Source: Deltaproteobacteria bacterium (lineage in GTDB: Bacteria > Desulfobacterota > GWC2-55-46). From it: a stretch of 7,862 nt of DNA. A program made the position numbers and the translations under genes. Shown here piece by piece: positions 6,101-7,862 of the stretch. The DNA lies in the NCBI GenBank assembly GCA_021825035.1, contig JAKAIQ010000096.1, positions 1 to 7,862 of the forward strand, in the 5' to 3' direction. Numbering within the stretch: position 1 is the first letter of the stretch; the number at the start of each line of letters is the position of its first letter. Under the pieces are notes generated by a model. The model made no database searches and had not been told where the DNA came from. It worked only from the letters and a program-made list of their open reading frames with translations.

Positions 6101-6871
6101 CTACAATCCGACAATATTAAAGCCTGAGTCCACGTATACGACCTCCCCCGTGACTCCGCTGGAAAGTCCGCTCAGGAGATAAAGAGCTGTTTTTGCCACA
6201 TCTTCCTGGGTGACGTTACGCCTGAGCGGAGCCTTCGTTTCAACCTGGTCGAGTATTGACCTGAAGCCGGCTATCCCCATGGCCGCGAGCGTCTTTATCG
6301 GCCCTGCGGAGATGGCGTTAACCCTTATGTTCTTCGGCCCGAGGTCGGATGCGAGGTATCTCACGCTCGCCTCGAGCGCGGCTTTCGCCACGCCCATTAC
6401 ATTATAGTTCTGTATTACCTTGACGCTGCCGTAATAACTCAGGGTAATTATGCTTCCGGCCCTGCCTTCCATGAGAGCCCTTGCCCTCCTGGCGAGGGCA
6501 ACGAGGGAATATGCGCTCACGTCGAGGGCGATTCTGAAGCCCTCCCTTGAAGTATCGACAAAATCCCCTTTAAGCTCTTCCTTCCTGGCGAATGCGAGGG
6601 AATGGACGAGGGCGTCGATGCCGCCCCATTCCTTTGAGAGCGTATCGAAGACCGAATCGATCTGAGCGTCGTCCGTAACGTCGCACGGAATAACCAATTT
6701 TGAGCCGATGGATTCCGCAAGAGGCCTTACCCTCGATTCCAGGGCTTCACCCGCATATGAAAAGGCCAGCTCCATGCCTTCTTTATTAAGAGCTTGCGCA
6801 ATGGCCCAGGCGATGCTCCTTTCGTTGGCGACCCCGAAAATAATTCCCTTTTTCCCATCAAGCAATCCCAT
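6101..6871 (-). CDS. fabI: Enoyl-[acyl-carrier-protein] reductase (NADH), FabI
   Basis: This 256-residue short-chain dehydrogenase-type enzyme catalyses the last step of each fatty-acid elongation cycle, reducing trans-2-enoyl-ACP with NADH in the cytosol. Motifs: the FabI nucleotide-binding loop GVANERSIAWAIA (13-25), CDVTDD (63-68) for the adenine ring, HSLAFA (90-95), and the active site SYYGSVKVIQNYNVMGVAK (145-163) with Tyr146, Tyr156 and Lys163 in the same positions as E. coli FabI. ISAGPIKTLAAMGI (187-200) is the substrate-binding loop region. Residue 93 is Ala where E. coli has Gly93, a triclosan-contact position; Ala also occurs in the S. aureus enzyme. The start is fixed by a strong SD, AGGAGGG (6880-6886), 8 nt before ATG 6871, so longer in-frame versions are rejected. 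It is transcribed divergently from the galT-type gene. Confidence 0.95.
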   Translation of the reverse strand: MGLLDGKKGIIFGVANERSIAWAIAQALNKEGMELAFSYAGEALESRVRPLAESIGSKLVIPCDVTDDAQIDSVFDTLSKEWGGIDALVHSLAFARKEELKGDFVDTSREGFRIALDVSAYSLVALARRARALMEGRAGSIITLSYYGSVKVIQNYNVMGVAKAALEASVRYLASDLGPKNIRVNAISAGPIKTLAAMGIAGFRSILDQVETKAPLRRNVTQEDVAKTALYLLSGLSSGVTGEVVYVDSGFNIVGL

Positions 6872-7012
6872 GAATGCAACCCTCCTCTTACATGTTGAAA
6901 TATGAAAGTTATCAACTTGGCCCCAGACACTTTTTCTATCATTATTCCGCAAATCATTCAACGATTCTTTGCCGATATCTTCCCAGGACACGCATTCGCG
7001 TATCCGATTCTA

Positions 7013-7040
7013 TTGATTTTCGTTGTTTTTATGATACTAT
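7013..7040 (+). promoter_or_regulatory. Candidate sigma-70-like promoter directly abutting the galT-type start
   Basis: TTGATT (7013-7018) and TACTAT (7035-7040) are separated by 16 nt. Each matches consensus at four positions. An overlapping TATGAT (7030-7035) is a better -10 (five of six) but lacks a -35. Initiation 6-7 nt after 7040 would fall on or next to the ATG at 7047, giving a leaderless or nearly leaderless transcript, consistent with the missing SD. Confidence 0.4.
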
Positions 7041-7046
7041 CCACAT

Positions 7047-7862
7047 ATGTCCGAGCTGCGATTGAACCTGTTGACAAGAGAGTGGGTGATCATAGCGACT
7101 GAGAGGGCAAAACGCCCCACCGATTACAAGAACCCTTCCTCTTTTACAAGACCCGTTCCTCCCAACTATCTCAATACCTGCCCTTTTTGTGACGGCAACG
7201 AACACAAGACCCCCGATGAGTTACTGAGGGTCGCTGATGACGGCAAATGGAAGATACGGGTAGTGACCAATAAATACCCGGCTCTTCGGAACAAAGGCGA
7301 ACGCAAATGGTGGGGCGACGACGGGGCGCGCTCGATTTCAGGCGTAGGCGTGCATGAGATAATAATCGAAAGCCCTCTTCACAACGCCGGCATGGCCTTT
7401 ATGGATGTCAAACATATCGAAGCCATACTGGCCGTGTACAGAGAAAGGTTCATTGAGGCGCATAAGGACCCGAGGGTGGAGCATGTGACGATATTTAAGA
7501 ACCACGGAGAAGGCTCCGGCACATCCATCGTTCACCCGCATTCGCAACTCATCGGCACCCCTGTGGTGCCCATACAGTTCCGCGACAGGGTCCAGTCTGC
7601 GATGCATTTTTTCGATGATACCGGCAAATGCCTCGTATGCTCCATTCTTGAAAAAGAAAAAACTGAGGGAAGACGGGTTTTGCTGGATACGGACCATTTC
7701 ATGACCTTCATACCGTATGCGGCCCTCTCGCCCTTCCACACATGGATATTCCCGAAGAGGCACACTGCTACGTTTTCGGATATCAGGGACGATGAATTGC
7801 GGGACATGGCGATGCATCTTAAGACCCTCCTGGCGAAGTTCTACTACGGGCTGGATGATCCG
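7047..7862 (+). CDS. galT: Galactose-1-phosphate uridylyltransferase family protein, partial (3' end off window)
   Basis: The frame is open for 272 codons from ATG 7047 to the window edge. It is a GalT-type member of the HIT superfamily; GalT swaps UMP between UDP-glucose and galactose-1-phosphate in the Leloir pathway. Opening residues LNLLTREWVIIATERAKRP (6-24) are typical. CPFC (45-48) and His112 (SPLHNAG) correspond to zinc ligands of E. coli GalT. VTNKYPAL (73-80), GVHEIIIESP (101-110) and KNHGEGSGTSIVHPHSQL (151-168) follow, with His165 of HPH as the UMP-accepting nucleophile. A second CxxC (CLVC) and PFHTWIFPKRH mark the start of the C-terminal half. The usual length is about 330-350 residues, so roughly a fifth or more is missing. 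No SD precedes the ATG. Some relatives use other nucleotide sugars, so the exact substrate is not proven. Confidence 0.88.
   Translation, partial: MSELRLNLLTREWVIIATERAKRPTDYKNPSSFTRPVPPNYLNTCPFCDGNEHKTPDELLRVADDGKWKIRVVTNKYPALRNKGERKWWGDDGARSISGVGVHEIIIESPLHNAGMAFMDVKHIEAILAVYRERFIEAHKDPRVEHVTIFKNHGEGSGTSIVHPHSQLIGTPVVPIQFRDRVQSAMHFFDDTGKCLVCSILEKEKTEGRRVLLDTDHFMTFIPYAALSPFHTWIFPKRHTATFSDIRDDELRDMAMHLKTLLAKFYYGLDDP

Noticed and set aside
5914..6114. 66-codon minus-strand frame overlapping the end of fabI
   Set aside because: It needs a TTG start inside fabI with no SD. Only part looks protein-like, so it is mentioned as a possible remnant and not called as a gene.
6872..6991. Extending FabI upstream to position 6991
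   Set aside because: The strong AGGAGGG SD is placed exactly for ATG 6871, and the protein from there matches normal FabI length and N-terminus.
6990..7001. ACGC/GCGT inverted repeat between fabI and galT as an operator
   Set aside because: Only four base pairs each side, with no match to a regulator site known to me such as FapR or FadR.
7338..7817. 159-codon minus-strand frame opposite galT
   Set aside because: It is the antisense of conserved galT codons, including the HPHSQ region. Long antisense frames are common opposite genes of this composition, and no domain is recognisable.

Overview
The window looks like chromosomal DNA from a Gram-negative bacterium, most likely a deltaproteobacterium in the broad sense (Desulfobacterota or Myxococcota) or a relative such as Nitrospirota. 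This rests on an exported cupredoxin-type protein, a myxobacterial-style PilZ protein, FabI, a long-chain polyprenyl diphosphate synthase and a bacterial endonuclease Q homologue. The taxonomic guess is inference. No tRNA, rRNA, insertion sequence, CRISPR array or phage gene was seen.

Layout. Positions 1-506 (minus) hold the start of an exported protein whose C-terminal cupredoxin domain runs off the left edge. A divergent AT-rich gap leads to a plus-strand series: a DUF2400/TIGR02757 protein (717-1571), a long-chain polyprenyl diphosphate synthase (1802-2776, with its own sigma-70-like promoter), endonuclease III (2842-3516) and a single-domain PilZ protein (3713-4108). The strand then switches. 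A decayed beta-carbonic anhydrase (4139-4513), an endonuclease Q family PHP protein (4528-5784), a poorly explained 316-base gap and fabI (6101-6871) are all on minus. A divergent galT-type gene starts at 7047 and runs off the right edge.

How the genes fit together. Most are housekeeping functions: quinone side-chain synthesis, fatty-acid elongation, nucleotide-sugar metabolism and c-di-GMP signalling. The theme that stands out is DNA base-damage repair. Endonuclease III and an EndoQ homologue lie within 1.1 kb of each other, and the uncharacterised DUF2400 protein has a Lys/Asp pair plus a four-Cys cluster placed as in endonuclease III, which suggests it is a divergent DNA glycosylase. This is the best candidate in the window for undescribed biology. 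The carbonic anhydrase remnant is the clearest structural surprise: it has a nonsense codon, has lost its zinc-site segment and lacks an N-terminus, yet its flanks are still easily read.
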